Part shown: positions 1 to 8,147 of the stretch, one piece after another
How the letters are laid out: each line of letters begins with the position of its first letter
How positions within the stretch are numbered: position 1 is the stretch's first letter
From: VRUE01 sp963844395
Lineage (GTDB): Bacteria; Actinomycetota; Thermoleophilia; Solirubrobacterales; 70-9
Reading direction: 5' to 3'
NCBI GenBank assembly: GCA_963844395.1
Contig: CAWJNX010000001.1
Span: 62,001-126,000 of the forward strand
DNA: 64,000 nucleotides
The notes under the pieces: model-generated
Databases searched by the model: none
What the model was told of the DNA's origin: nothing
Seen by the model: only the letters and a program-made list of their open reading frames with translations
Program-made: the position numbers and the translations under genes

Positions 1-792
1 CATCCGGTCTTCGCCCGCGACGACGTCGTCTTTACCCCCCACCTGGGCGCCTCGACGGCCGAGGCCCAGGACCGAGCCGGGATCGTCACCGCCGAACAGG
101 TGACCGCCGCGCTCAAGGGAGGCGTCGTCACCAACGCCGTCAACATCGCCGCAGTGCGGCCCGAGGAGATGGAGGCGCTGGCGCCCTTCGTGCCGCTCTG
201 CGAAAAGCTCGGCCGGCTCGCCCAGGGGCTGGGGGACGGCTCAGTCGACCGGGTCACCGCCGAGTTCCGCGGCCGCATCGCCGCCCACGACACGCGGCTG
301 CTCGGCATCGCCGTGCTGGTCGGGATTCTCTCTGGCCACACCGAGGAGCCGGTCAACCTCGTCAACGCACCGCAGATGGCCGAGGAGCGCGGCATCGAGC
401 TGGTCGAGACCAAGGACAGCGGCTCCGAGGACTTCACCGAGCTGATCACGGTGCGGTTGGGGAGCGGGGGGGACGCCGCGGAGGTCTCCGGCACCGGCGT
501 CGGCCCCCGCAACGAGCCTTACCTGGTCTCGGTTTGGGGCGAGAGCTTCTACCTGCCGTTTGCCGACCACCTGGCGGTCTTCCGCTACGCGGACAGGCCC
601 GGCATGATCGGTCGGGTCGGGACGATGTTCGGCGAGCAGGGCGTCAACATCGTCTCCGCCGCGGTCGGCGCCTCGGCCGGCGGCGAGCAGGCGGTGATGG
701 CGCTCACCACCGACGCGCCGGTACGCGACGAGACGATCTCGACGATTCTCGAGCTCGACGGCTTCAGCGTCGGCCGTTCCATCGACCTCTGA
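1..792 (+). CDS. serA: D-3-phosphoglycerate dehydrogenase, C-terminal part (5' end outside window)
   Basis: Catalyses the first step of serine synthesis, 3-phosphoglycerate to 3-phosphohydroxypyruvate. The frame is open from base 1 and begins with HPVF...TPHLGASTAEAQ, the end of the nucleotide-binding domain with its conserved TPHLGAST motif. It continues through an allosteric substrate-binding-type intervening domain (about residues 60-190) to a C-terminal ACT domain (FRYADRPGMIGRVGTMFGE, about residues 195-263), the usual serine-sensing module of the long SerA form found in actinobacteria. The N-terminal half is lost to the window edge. No frame break is seen in the 263 residues present. 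Confidence 0.93.
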   Translation, partial: HPVFARDDVVFTPHLGASTAEAQDRAGIVTAEQVTAALKGGVVTNAVNIAAVRPEEMEALAPFVPLCEKLGRLAQGLGDGSVDRVTAEFRGRIAAHDTRLLGIAVLVGILSGHTEEPVNLVNAPQMAEERGIELVETKDSGSEDFTELITVRLGSGGDAAEVSGTGVGPRNEPYLVSVWGESFYLPFADHLAVFRYADRPGMIGRVGTMFGEQGVNIVSAAVGASAGGEQAVMALTTDAPVRDETISTILELDGFSVGRSIDL

Positions 793-880
793 TTTGATGG
801 CATAGCCGCAACGTAAGCGGACCGTCGCTGTTGTGATCAGTAGACGCTCCGACCCGTTCGGTGGCGGGGACCGATCTCAG

Positions 881-1468
881 ATGAAGAAGGCCATCCTCAT
901 TGCGCTTGCTCTCGTGGCGGTACAAATGCCGTCGCTCGCCCCTGCCGAAGCGCGGTACAACGTCCTGCTCGCCGGCGGCGCGGCATCGAACGTGATTCAC
1001 ATCTGGCTCACCGAGGACGGTCGCAATTACGTGATCGACTCTATTGTCCCGCTCGAGGTCGGCGGCTCGGTCTGCACTAACCCGGGCGGAAACCCAAACG
1101 AGTTGATCTGTCCGGCACCGCCGATTGCCGGCTTCGAAGTCAATGCCGACGGGGGCGATGACAAGGTCACGTGCTCCAGCGAAATCACGATTCCGGTAAC
1201 GATGCGCGGTGGCTCAGGACGCGACCAGCTACGGGGCGGAAAAGGCGCGGACAAGCTGATCGGTGGCGCCGGCAGCGACCGCCTGGTCGGCTGGTGGGGC
1301 GACGACCTGCTCGCCGGCGGTTCCGGTGACGACGTTCACCTCGGCGGCCCGGGGGACGATGTCATCTTCAGCGGTCCCGGCGATGACGTGGTGCGGCCGG
1401 GAGGCGGAGACAACGTCGTCCGCAAGGAAGCCGGGTCTGCGGACCCCGGCGCAGCCGACCGGCGCTAG
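881..1468 (+). CDS. secreted protein with RTX-type calcium-binding nonapeptide repeats
   Basis: Predicted exported protein of 195 residues. I take the ATG at 881 (MKKAILIALALVAVQM) because it opens directly on a classic signal peptide: KK, then a hydrophobic run, then APAEA as a likely cleavage site. Residues 110-185 are tandem GGxGxDxLx repeats (GGSGRDQLR, GGKGADKLI, GGAGSDRLV, GGSGDDVHL and so on), the calcium-binding beta-roll signature of RTX/hemolysin-type proteins. Two Cys at residues 66 and 79 could form a disulfide. There is no catalytic domain and no type I secretion gene nearby, so export is probably Sec-dependent and the roll structural or adhesive. Function unknown. Confidence 0.75.
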   Translation: MKKAILIALALVAVQMPSLAPAEARYNVLLAGGAASNVIHIWLTEDGRNYVIDSIVPLEVGGSVCTNPGGNPNELICPAPPIAGFEVNADGGDDKVTCSSEITIPVTMRGGSGRDQLRGGKGADKLIGGAGSDRLVGWWGDDLLAGGSGDDVHLGGPGDDVIFSGPGDDVVRPGGGDNVVRKEAGSADPGAADRR

Positions 1469-1474
1469 ACGACT

Positions 1475-2878
1475 TCAGGCGGTAGCAGCGGGCTTGCGAC
1501 GCCGGCCCAGCAGACGGCCGCCGACGAACAGCAGTGCGATCAGGAAGCCGAGCAGCGAGAGCGCGGCGTCGAGCCGGAAGGCGGCCTGGATCCCATCGAT
1601 GAACGAGTCCTGGGAGGAGAAGACCGTCGTCGTCAGCCCGAGCCCGATCGAGCCGCCGGCGATCTGGAACATGTAGACGATCCCGCCCGCGAGACTGGTC
1701 TGCGATTCGTCCACCGAAGTGACGCCAGCGGTCGTCGCGGTCGGGTAGAAGCTGCCGATCCCGATCCCCAGGATCACCATGCCGAGGATCAGCGAGCCGT
1801 AGCCGGAGCCCTCGTCGGCCCGCGAGAACAGGAACGGAGCGATCGCGATGCAGGCCGAGCCAACGGTGACGAGTAGCTTCGCCCCCAGGCGGTTGTAGAG
1901 GGGGCCGGCGACGAACGAGACGAGGGCGAACGTCGCCAGAAAGGGCAGCATTCCCACGCCCGCCTCGAGCGGCGTGTAGTCGAGGTGCTTCTGCATGAAC
2001 TGCGGCAGGTAGAGCAGTGCTGCAAAGAATGTGGCCGACATGAAGAGGATTGCCAGGCAGGAGGCGCGGAAGCTCTCGTTGCGGATCACCTCGCGCGGGA
2101 CAAGGGCGCTCATCCCGGCGCGGCGCTCGATCAGCGGGAAGGAGGCGACGAGAAGGAGCGAGAGGGCCAGCAGGGCGATCGTCTTCGGATCACCCCAGCC
2201 CCAGTCGTTGGCTTGGTCGAGCGCGACGAGCAGCGAGACGAGCCCGATTGAGAGCGTCGCGATCCCTGCGTAGTCGATCCTTTGCTTGCGCGCTTCGGGC
2301 TCCTCGATCTTCACCAGGTAGTAGGTGATGAGAACCGCGACGACGGAGATGGGAACGTTGAGGAAGAAGATCCAGCGCCAGCTGAGCAGGTCGGTGAGCA
2401 CGCCGCCGATCAGCGGCCCCAGCGCGTTCCCCAGTCCGGCGGCGCCGATGATGATGCCGCCGGCCAGGCCCGCCTTCTCCTCGGGCAGGATCTCGTAGGT
2501 CATGCCGAGGATCGCCGGCCACATCAGCGCCCCGCCGATCCCCATCAAAACCCGAGTTCCGATCAGCCACGTCTCCGACTGAGCCGCCCCGCCCAGCGCC
2601 GACATCGAGGCGAAGATCGCGGTGCCGATGAAGAAGGCTCGCCGGCGGCCGAACATGTCGGCCAGTCGGCCGCCGGTGACGATCAGCACACCGAAGGTGA
2701 GCGCGTAGGCGTTGATCACCCATTGCATCGTGTTGACGCCGGTGCCGAAGTCCTGCTCCATCGTCGGCAGGGCGACGTTGATCGCCGAGAAGTCGTTGGC
2801 GATGACGACGACGCTGATACCCATCGCGAGCAGCGCCAGCCAGGTCGTGCGGGTGATCCCGGCGGAGCTCGACTCCAT
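1475..2878 (-). CDS. MFS drug-efflux transporter, DHA2 (EmrB/QacA) type
   Basis: Integral membrane proton antiporter of 467 residues. The N-terminal helix runs into the MFS motif A region (GGRLADMFGRRRAF, loop 2-3), followed by the antiporter motif C-like LGNALGPLIGGVL in helix 5 and WRWIFFLNVPI, all typical of the 14-helix DHA2 family. Hydrophobic segments run to the C-terminus, which ends in a short basic tail (RRRKPAATA). The gene converges with the RTX gene (6 nt apart) and is divergent from the leuA leader. Substrate cannot be told from sequence; multidrug or antibiotic efflux is the family norm. Confidence 0.85.
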   Translation of the reverse strand: MESSSAGITRTTWLALLAMGISVVVIANDFSAINVALPTMEQDFGTGVNTMQWVINAYALTFGVLIVTGGRLADMFGRRRAFFIGTAIFASMSALGGAAQSETWLIGTRVLMGIGGALMWPAILGMTYEILPEEKAGLAGGIIIGAAGLGNALGPLIGGVLTDLLSWRWIFFLNVPISVVAVLITYYLVKIEEPEARKQRIDYAGIATLSIGLVSLLVALDQANDWGWGDPKTIALLALSLLLVASFPLIERRAGMSALVPREVIRNESFRASCLAILFMSATFFAALLYLPQFMQKHLDYTPLEAGVGMLPFLATFALVSFVAGPLYNRLGAKLLVTVGSACIAIAPFLFSRADEGSGYGSLILGMVILGIGIGSFYPTATTAGVTSVDESQTSLAGGIVYMFQIAGGSIGLGLTTTVFSSQDSFIDGIQAAFRLDAALSLLGFLIALLFVGGRLLGRRRKPAATA

Positions 2879-2913
2879 GGCCGCGCAGCCTATGAGGAGA
2901 CGAGGACGTGCGC

Positions 2914-2919
2914 TAACCT
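2914..2919 (+). promoter_or_regulatory. -10 box for the leuA leader transcript
   Basis: TAACCT fits the actinobacterial TANNNT -10. Transcription would begin near 2926, only a few bases before the leader-peptide ATG at 2930, so the leader peptide itself would be nearly leaderless. No clear -35 is visible. The site lies in the 178-nt gap between the divergent MFS gene and leuA. Confidence 0.5.
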
Positions 2920-2929
2920 GCGAAGGCGA

Positions 2930-2989
2930 ATGACGCAGCGGCTCGACAGCCTGGCGCTTCTCCTTCTCCTCCCCCTTCGGGGGGAATAG
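2930..2989 (+). CDS. leuL: leucine-rich leader peptide of leuA
   Basis: A 19-residue ORF (MTQRLDSLALLLLLPLRGE, TAG stop at 2987-2989) with eight leucines, five of them consecutive (codons 10-14, 2957-2971). It lies 67 nt upstream of the leuA GTG. A weak GAAGG precedes the ATG by 3 nt. Leader peptides rich in the end-product amino acid are the hallmark of ribosome-mediated attenuation, and leucine leaders are known upstream of leuA in other actinobacteria. Here the Leu codons also spell an anti-Shine-Dalgarno for leuA (see the regulatory entry), so ribosome stalling on them would directly expose the leuA ribosome-binding site. Too short for automatic gene callers. Confidence 0.8.
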   Translation: MTQRLDSLALLLLLPLRGE

Positions 2990-3049
2990 CGCTGGGCGGC
3001 GCGAGAGCCGCGAGAGACAAGGTCATTCGATTCAATTGGAGAAGGAGGT
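2957..3049 (+). promoter_or_regulatory. leucine-responsive translational attenuator (anti-SD/SD switch with UUCG hairpin)
   Basis: CTCCTTCTCC at 2960-2969, inside Leu codons 11-14, is the exact reverse complement of GGAGAAGGAG at 3038-3047, which is the leuA Shine-Dalgarno (10 bp, plus a G-U pair at 2959/3048). Between them sits a hairpin of CCCCC (2971-2975), loop TTCG and GGGGG (2980-2984), closed by T2970-A2985, i.e. a C(UUCG)G tetraloop stem. A second small stem (GCGGC/GCCGC) lies near 2996-3011. Inferred mechanism: with leucine plentiful the ribosome leaves the leader and the anti-SD masks the SD; with leucine scarce the ribosome stalls over 2957-2971 and leuA is translated. Confidence 0.7.
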
Positions 3050-3056
3050 AAGTCCA

Positions 3057-4643
3057 GTGGCACCAGCAGACGACGCAAATCGCGTCCACATCTTCGACAC
3101 CACCCTGCGCGACGGCGAGCAGTCGCCCGGCATCTCGCTCAACACGGCCGAGAAGGTCGAGATCGCCCAGCAGCTGGCGCGCCTCGGCGTCGACGTGATC
3201 GAGGCCGGCTTCCCGATCACCTCGCCTGGAGATTTCGAGGCGGTCGAGGCGATCGCCCGCAACGTCGAGGGGCCGGCAATCTGCGGCCTCGCCCGTACCC
3301 ACAAGGCCGACATCGACGCCGCTTGGGGGGCGATCCGCGACTCGCAGCGGCCCCGCATCCACACCTTCATTTCAACCTCCGACATCCACATCGAGCATCA
3401 GCTGCAGACCGACCGCGACGACGTCAAGGGCCAGGCCCGTGCAGCGGTGGCGCTGGCCCGCTCCTACTGCGACGACGTCGAGTTCTCGCCGATGGATGCG
3501 ACTCGGGCCGATGTTGAGTTCACCGCTGAAGTCTGTGCGATCGCGGTCGAGGAGGGGGCGACCGTGGTCAACATTCCCGACACGGTCGGTTACACCACGC
3601 CGGAGGAGTACGCCGAGTACTTCCGCCGTCTCTACGAGATGGCGCCCGGCCTGGGCAACGTCGAGCTTTCGGTCCACTGCCATGACGATTTGGGATTGGC
3701 CGTCGCCAACTCCTACGCCGGTGTGCTGGCCGGTGCACGCCAGGTCGAGTGTGCGGTCAACGGCATCGGCGAGCGCGCCGGGAACTGCTCGCTGGAGGAG
3801 ATCGTGATGCTGATCCGGACCCGCGAGGACACGCACGGCCTCAGCACCGGTGTCGAGAGTCGCGAGCTGGCGCGGACGAGCCGCATGGTCTCGCGCCTCA
3901 CCGGCTATCCGGTCCAACCCAACAAGGCCGTGGTCGGCCGCAACGCCTTCGCCCACGAGTCCGGCATCCACCAGGACGGGGTGCTGAAGGAGCGCACCAC
4001 CTACGAGATCATGGACGCGACCGAAGTCGGCCTCGAGTCGAACTCGATCGTGCTCGGCAAGCACTCCGGCCGCCACGCCCTGCGCGATGCCCTGGAGCAG
4101 CTCGGCTTCAAGGTTGAGGGCAACGCCCTCAACGCGGCCTTCAAGCGCTTCAAGGCGGTGGCCGACCGCAAGAAACACGTCACCGCGCTCGACCTGGAGG
4201 CGATCGTCTCCGACGAGATGCGCGAGCGCGAGGACGCCCACGAGCTGGCCTGGTTCGAGGTCGAGGCCGGCTCGCGTCGCGAGCCGCTGGCTCGGGTCGC
4301 CGTGAAGCTGCCCTCCGGCGAGGAGGCGGTGGCGGAGTCCGGCGGCGACGGGCCGATCGACGCCATCTTCCATGCAATCCAGAAGGCGACGGGAACCGAG
4401 TGCGAGCTGCGCCAGTACACGGTCGAGGCGGTGACCGGGGGGGAGGACGCCCTCGGCGAGGTCAGCGTGATGCTGCGAGCCGCCGGCCGCCTGGCAACCG
4501 GCCAGGGCGTCGCCACCGACATCCTCGAGGCGTCGGCCCGCGCTTACGTTCGCGCCCTCTCCAACGCCCTCGAGGGCGCCGCGATCCGCGAGGCCGAGGC
4601 GGCCACCGCCGAGGCGGCGGTCGAACGCACGCCCGGCCCCTAG
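3057..4643 (+). CDS. leuA: 2-isopropylmalate synthase
   Basis: Condenses acetyl-CoA with 2-oxoisovalerate, the committed step of leucine synthesis. I choose the GTG at 3057 because GAAGGAGGT (3041-3049) sits 7 nt upstream; the upstream in-frame TTG at 3036 would place the SD inside the gene. 528 residues. The TIM barrel begins IFDTTLRDGEQSPG, with HCHDDLGLAVANS and NGIGERAGNCSLEE (metal and substrate site) and AHESGIHQDGVLK. The C-terminal LeuA dimer domain (allosteric leucine site, about residues 390-510) follows. Controlled by the leader peptide and anti-SD upstream. Ends 98 nt before the regulator gene and is not co-translated with leuCD. Confidence 0.95.
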   Translation: MAPADDANRVHIFDTTLRDGEQSPGISLNTAEKVEIAQQLARLGVDVIEAGFPITSPGDFEAVEAIARNVEGPAICGLARTHKADIDAAWGAIRDSQRPRIHTFISTSDIHIEHQLQTDRDDVKGQARAAVALARSYCDDVEFSPMDATRADVEFTAEVCAIAVEEGATVVNIPDTVGYTTPEEYAEYFRRLYEMAPGLGNVELSVHCHDDLGLAVANSYAGVLAGARQVECAVNGIGERAGNCSLEEIVMLIRTREDTHGLSTGVESRELARTSRMVSRLTGYPVQPNKAVVGRNAFAHESGIHQDGVLKERTTYEIMDATEVGLESNSIVLGKHSGRHALRDALEQLGFKVEGNALNAAFKRFKAVADRKKHVTALDLEAIVSDEMREREDAHELAWFEVEAGSRREPLARVAVKLPSGEEAVAESGGDGPIDAIFHAIQKATGTECELRQYTVEAVTGGEDALGEVSVMLRAAGRLATGQGVATDILEASARAYVRALSNALEGAAIREAEAATAEAAVERTPGP

Positions 4644-4657
4644 AGACCGGGGTCCCT

Positions 4658-4690
4658 GACGTTAACCACCCATAGTGGGTGGTTAACGTC
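4658..4690. repeat. 33-bp perfect palindrome between leuA and the XRE regulator
   Basis: Two 15-bp arms (GACGTTAACCACCCA and its exact complement) separated by TAG. The ends GACGT/ACGTC and the central CCCATA recur in the palindromes at 8098-8147 and 55980-56029. It sits 15 nt after the leuA stop and 51 nt before the regulator ATG. It could be an operator for the adjacent HTH protein or a transcript hairpin ending leuA; there is no T-tract, which argues against an intrinsic terminator. Further ACGT-type half-sites (AAACGTC, AGACGTA, TAACGTA) follow between 4692 and 4735. Confidence 0.8.
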
Positions 4691-4741
4691 CGAAACGTCT
4701 TACCCGTAGAGCATACAGACGTATTTGATAACGTACAAAGC

Positions 4742-5353
4742 ATGGTGACCTACGTACACCCCGGGCCACTGGACGACGCGCCTGTTCATCCGGCGCCACA
4801 GGTTGGACCGCGTGTCCGGGCTCTGCGCGACGCGATGGGGCTCTCGCTGCGAGACCTCGCCGCCCGCAGCGGCGTCAGCGCGCCGATGCTCTCGCAGGTC
4901 GAGCGCGGCGAGACGAGCCCCACGCTTGCCGTCGCCGCCAAGATCGCCGCTGGCCTGGAGCTGACCCTCTCCCAGCTGCTGCGCCTCGACGAGGGTGAGC
5001 ACATCGTCGTCAGCCGCGCCGCGACCCGCCGCCAATCCTTGCGCGGCGGCCACCAGTTCGAGGAGCTGACGCCGCCGCTGCCCGGTCAGCGCGCCGACGT
5101 CTCGCTGCACAGCCTGCGCCCCGGCGCGGCGACCGGTGGCCGCGGCGACCCGCCGATGCACGAGCCGGGCAGTCGCGAGACGGCGGTCGTCCTGCGTGGT
5201 GCCGTCGCCCTGGTCGTCGACGGCACCCGCCACGAGCTGCGGGCGAGCGACGCCGTAACGTTCGACGCCGACCTTCCGCATCACTTCGAGAACGAAGGCG
5301 AGGACGAGGCCGAGTTCCTCGCCGTGATCGCCGCCGGTTTGAGGAGGAGCTGA
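4742..5353 (+). CDS. XRE-family regulator with C-terminal cupin domain
   Basis: DNA-binding transcription factor of about 203 residues. The N-terminal HTH_3 domain (about residues 20-75: VRALRDAMGLSLRDLAARSG, then SAPMLSQVERGETSPTL) is followed by a cupin_2 sensor (about 125-200: MHEPGSRETAVVLRGAVALVVDG, then DAVTFDADLPHHFEN). The ATG at 4742 is preceded by TAACGT at 4729-4734 as a -10, with no SD, so a leaderless start is likely; an upstream in-frame start at 4679 lies inside the palindrome and is less plausible. It ends 5 nt before leuC, so it is probably the first gene of an XRE-leuC-leuD operon and a candidate leucine-pathway regulator. Ligand unknown. Confidence 0.85.
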   Translation: MVTYVHPGPLDDAPVHPAPQVGPRVRALRDAMGLSLRDLAARSGVSAPMLSQVERGETSPTLAVAAKIAAGLELTLSQLLRLDEGEHIVVSRAATRRQSLRGGHQFEELTPPLPGQRADVSLHSLRPGAATGGRGDPPMHEPGSRETAVVLRGAVALVVDGTRHELRASDAVTFDADLPHHFENEGEDEAEFLAVIAAGLRRS

Positions 5354-5358
5354 CCGCA

Positions 5359-6744
5359 ATGCCAAAGACGATGTTCGACAAGATCTGGGAGGCGCACGAG
5401 GTCTCCGACGGGTTGATCTACATCGACCTGCACCTCGTCCACGAGGTCACCTCGCCGCAGGCCTTCGACGGACTGCGCTTGGCCGGCCGCGCGGTTCGCC
5501 GGCCCGACAAGACGCTGGCCACCGCCGACCACAACGTCCCCACCGACGGGACCAAGGCGGCGCGGCTGATCGCCGACACCCTCTCCCGCGTCCAGGTCGA
5601 GACCCTGGAACGCAACTGCGAGGAGTTCGCCATCCCGGTCTACTCGCTCGGCTCCGAGCGGCAGGGCATCGTCCACGTGATCGGCCCCGAGCTGGGCGTG
5701 ACCCAGCCGGGGATGACGATCGTCTGCGGTGACAGCCACACCTCGACCCACGGCGCCTTCGGCGCGCTCGCCTTCGGCATCGGCACCTCCGAGGTCGAGC
5801 ACGTGCTGGCCACCCAGTGCATGGTCCAGAAGCGGCCGAGGACGATGCGGATCCTCTACGGCGGCGAGCTGCCCCCCGGGGTCACGCCCAAGGACCTGAT
5901 CCTGGCGACGATCGGCCGCCTCGGCACCGGCGGCATGGTCGGCCACGCGGTCGAGTACGCCGGGCCGGCGATCGAGTCGCTCTCGATGCCGGGCCGGATG
6001 ACCGTCTGCAACATGACGATCGAGGGCGGCGGCCGGGCCGGGATGATCGCCCCCGACGAGACCACCTTCGAGTGGGTCCGCGGCCGGGCCGCAGCGCCCG
6101 AGGACTTCGACGCAGCGCTGGCACGCTGGCGCGAGCTGCCGACCGACGTTGACGCCGCCTTCGACACCGAGGTCGAGATCGACGCCGCCGGCATCTCGCC
6201 GATGGTCACCTGGGGGACGACCCCCGGGATGGTCGTCGAGGTCACCGACTCAGTTCCCGACCCGGCCGCGATGGAGTCCCCAGCCGACCGCGAGTCGGCC
6301 GAACGGGCACTCACCTACATGGCGCTGGAGCCGGGCACGCCGATGACCGAGGTACCGCTCGAACGCGTCTTCATCGGCTCCTGCACCAACTCGCGGGTCG
6401 AGGACCTGCGCGAGGCGGCGGCGATCGTCGACGGCCGCCGGGTCGCCGGCTCGGTGCGGGCGATGGTCGTGCCCGGCTCCCAGCAGGTGAAGACGACCGC
6501 CGAGGAGGAGGGCCTGCACGAGGTCTTTCGCGCCGCCGGCTTCGAATGGCGCGAGGCGGGCTGCTCGATGTGCCTGGGGATGAACCCCGACACGCTGATG
6601 GAGGGCGAGCGCTGCGCCTCGACCTCAAACCGCAACTTCGAGGGACGCCAGGGCAAGGGCGGCAGGACCCACCTGGTCAGCCCGAAGATGGCCGCCGCGG
6701 CGGCGATCGAGGGCCACTTCGTCGACATCAGGGACTGGAGCTGA
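5359..6744 (+). CDS. leuC: 3-isopropylmalate dehydratase large subunit
   Basis: Aconitase-family [4Fe-4S] hydrolyase that isomerises 2- to 3-isopropylmalate with LeuD. 461 residues, full length. It begins KTMFDKIWEAHEV; GDSHTSTHGAFGALAFGIGT is the conserved substrate region; cluster-ligand cysteines lie in GSCTNSR and in CSMCLGMNPD near the C-terminus. The start ATG follows the regulator stop by 5 nt, and leuD starts 2 nt after its stop, so translation is coupled. The same enzyme would process citramalate made by CimA encoded downstream. Confidence 0.96.
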   Translation: MPKTMFDKIWEAHEVSDGLIYIDLHLVHEVTSPQAFDGLRLAGRAVRRPDKTLATADHNVPTDGTKAARLIADTLSRVQVETLERNCEEFAIPVYSLGSERQGIVHVIGPELGVTQPGMTIVCGDSHTSTHGAFGALAFGIGTSEVEHVLATQCMVQKRPRTMRILYGGELPPGVTPKDLILATIGRLGTGGMVGHAVEYAGPAIESLSMPGRMTVCNMTIEGGGRAGMIAPDETTFEWVRGRAAAPEDFDAALARWRELPTDVDAAFDTEVEIDAAGISPMVTWGTTPGMVVEVTDSVPDPAAMESPADRESAERALTYMALEPGTPMTEVPLERVFIGSCTNSRVEDLREAAAIVDGRRVAGSVRAMVVPGSQQVKTTAEEEGLHEVFRAAGFEWREAGCSMCLGMNPDTLMEGERCASTSNRNFEGRQGKGGRTHLVSPKMAAAAAIEGHFVDIRDWS

Positions 6745-6746
6745 AG

Positions 6747-7310
6747 ATGAGGCCGATAGACGTGATCGAGGGCAAGGTGTCGGTCCTGGACCGCGCCGAC
6801 GTCGACACCGACCAGATCATCCCCAAGCAGTTCCTGAAGCGGGTCGAGCGCACCGGCTTCGGCGAGTTCCTCTTCTACGACTGGATCCGCTCCGGCGAGA
6901 TCGAGCTGGAGCCGAACCCGATCCTGGTCGCGGGGCGAAACTTCGGCTGCGGCTCCTCGCGTGAGCACGCCCCCTGGGCGCTCGAAGACTTCGGCTTCGA
7001 GGCGATCGTCGCACCGTCCTTCGCCGACATCTTCTACGTCAACTGCACCAAGATCGGGCTGCTGCCGGTAATCCTCGACGAGGAGCACTGCCGGGCCGTC
7101 GCCGCGGCGGGCGAAGCGCGGATCGACGTCGACGACCAGACGGTGCACTGTGCCGCCGGCCTCTTCAAGTTCGAGATCGAACCGGACATAAAGCACCGCC
7201 TTCTGAACGGGCTCGACGACATCGGCATCACCCTGGAGAACGCGGGCGCGATCGACGCCTTCGAGGAGTCCGCCGGGCCCGAGTGCGCCCCCGTCACGAC
7301 GGCGCTCTGA
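6747..7310 (+). CDS. leuD: 3-isopropylmalate dehydratase small subunit
   Basis: 187 residues, swivel domain of isopropylmalate isomerase. The frame is open upstream inside leuC, but the real start is the ATG at 6747 (MRPIDVIEGKVSVLDRADVD), 2 nt after the leuC stop and preceded by GGAG. Conserved DTDQIIPKQFLK, GRNFGCGSSREHAPWAL and a C-terminal swivel fold are present. Forms the heterodimer with LeuC and is co-transcribed with it. Length fits the family (about 190-200). Confidence 0.95.
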   Translation: MRPIDVIEGKVSVLDRADVDTDQIIPKQFLKRVERTGFGEFLFYDWIRSGEIELEPNPILVAGRNFGCGSSREHAPWALEDFGFEAIVAPSFADIFYVNCTKIGLLPVILDEEHCRAVAAAGEARIDVDDQTVHCAAGLFKFEIEPDIKHRLLNGLDDIGITLENAGAIDAFEESAGPECAPVTTAL

Positions 7311-7312
7311 GC

Positions 7313-8090
7313 GTGCCCAAGATGGCGCCTTCGATCAACAGTGGACCGCGCGACTGGGATGCCGAGACCTACGATGCCGTCTCCGATCCTCAGTTCGAAT
7401 GGGGGAAGGAGGTGGTCGAAAGGCTCGAGCTGAACGGCGAAGAGCTGGTCCTCGACGCCGGCTGCGGCTCCGGTCGTGTCACCGCCGAGCTGGCGAAGCG
7501 AGTGCCGCGGGGTCGAGTGATCGCGGTTGACGGCTCGGAGGCGATGATCGCCAAGGCGAGGGAGCGTTTCGGCGACGCGGTCTCCTACCTCGTCGCCGAC
7601 CTCTCGGAGCTGGTGGTCGCCGAGCCGGTTGATTTGGTCTTCTCGACGGCGACCTTCCACTGGATCCTCGACCACGACCGCCTCTTCGAGCGCTTGCGGG
7701 TAGCTCTGGCGCCAGGTGGGCGCCTGGTCGCGCAGTGCGGCGGGCAGGGCAACGTCGCCGGGCACGCGATGGCAATCGCCACAGTCATGGCGCAGCCCAA
7801 ATTCGCCCCTCACTTCGCGGAGATGGCGGGGATGTGGAACTTCGCCGCTCCCGAGGAGACGGAGCAGCGGCTGCTGGCCGCCGGCTTCTCCAGCGCCCGC
7901 TGCTGGCTCGAGCCGAAGCCGGTGACCCCGGCCGAGCCACTGGCGTTCACCTCCACGGTGACGCCTCGGCCCTCATCTGGACAAGCTTCCGGCAGAGCTG
8001 CGTCGCCCCTTCGCCGAGGCGGTCCTGGCCCAGTCGGAGACGCCGCTGACGCTCGACTATGTGCGGCTCAACATCGAGGCCGTCCGGTGA
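7313..8090 (+). CDS. class I SAM methyltransferase, trans-aconitate methyltransferase-like (frame break near 7964)
   Basis: SAM-dependent methyltransferase of about 258 residues. The GTG at 7313 or the ATG at 7322 (MAPSINSGPRDWDAETYDAVS) begins the protein. Motif I is LVLDAGCGSGRVTAELA, then VDGSEAMI (motif II region), and TATFHWILDHDRLFERL and LAPGGRLVAQCGG resemble Tam and related carboxyl methyltransferases. The frame is broken near 7964 by one extra C; removing it gives VTLGPHLDKLPAEL and a C-terminus LDYVRLNIEAVR ending at TGA 8088-8090, 7 nt before the palindrome. It lies between leuD and leuB. Substrate unproven; in this setting a small dicarboxylate from the aconitase-type reaction is an attractive but untested idea. 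Confidence 0.75.
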
Positions 8091-8097
8091 TAGGTGG

Positions 8098-8147
8098 GAC
8101 GTGCCGCAGCTTAGTGGCCCATATGGGTATCTAAGCTGCGGCACGTC
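8098..8147. repeat. 50-bp palindrome directly upstream of leuB
   Basis: Arms GACGTGCCGC AGCTTAG and the exact complement (17 bp each) flank a centre containing CCCATATGGG. The ends and core match the element at 55980-56029 although the intermediate parts of the arms differ, i.e. they co-vary. It abuts the TAGAGT -10 box of leuB (8148-8153), so it covers the -35 region and could be a regulator-binding site; an RNA hairpin ending the upstream transcript is the alternative. Confidence 0.85.

Noticed and set aside
3036..3056. TTG start for leuA at 3036
   Set aside because: It would put the strong GAAGGAGGT ribosome-binding site inside the coding region; GTG 3057 has ideal spacing.
3372..4373. 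Open frames antisense to leuA and similar long frames opposite cimA, argH, hisA and others
   Set aside because: Shadow frames with Arg/Ala/Gly/Val-rich composition and no family features; the opposite strand encodes complete known enzymes.
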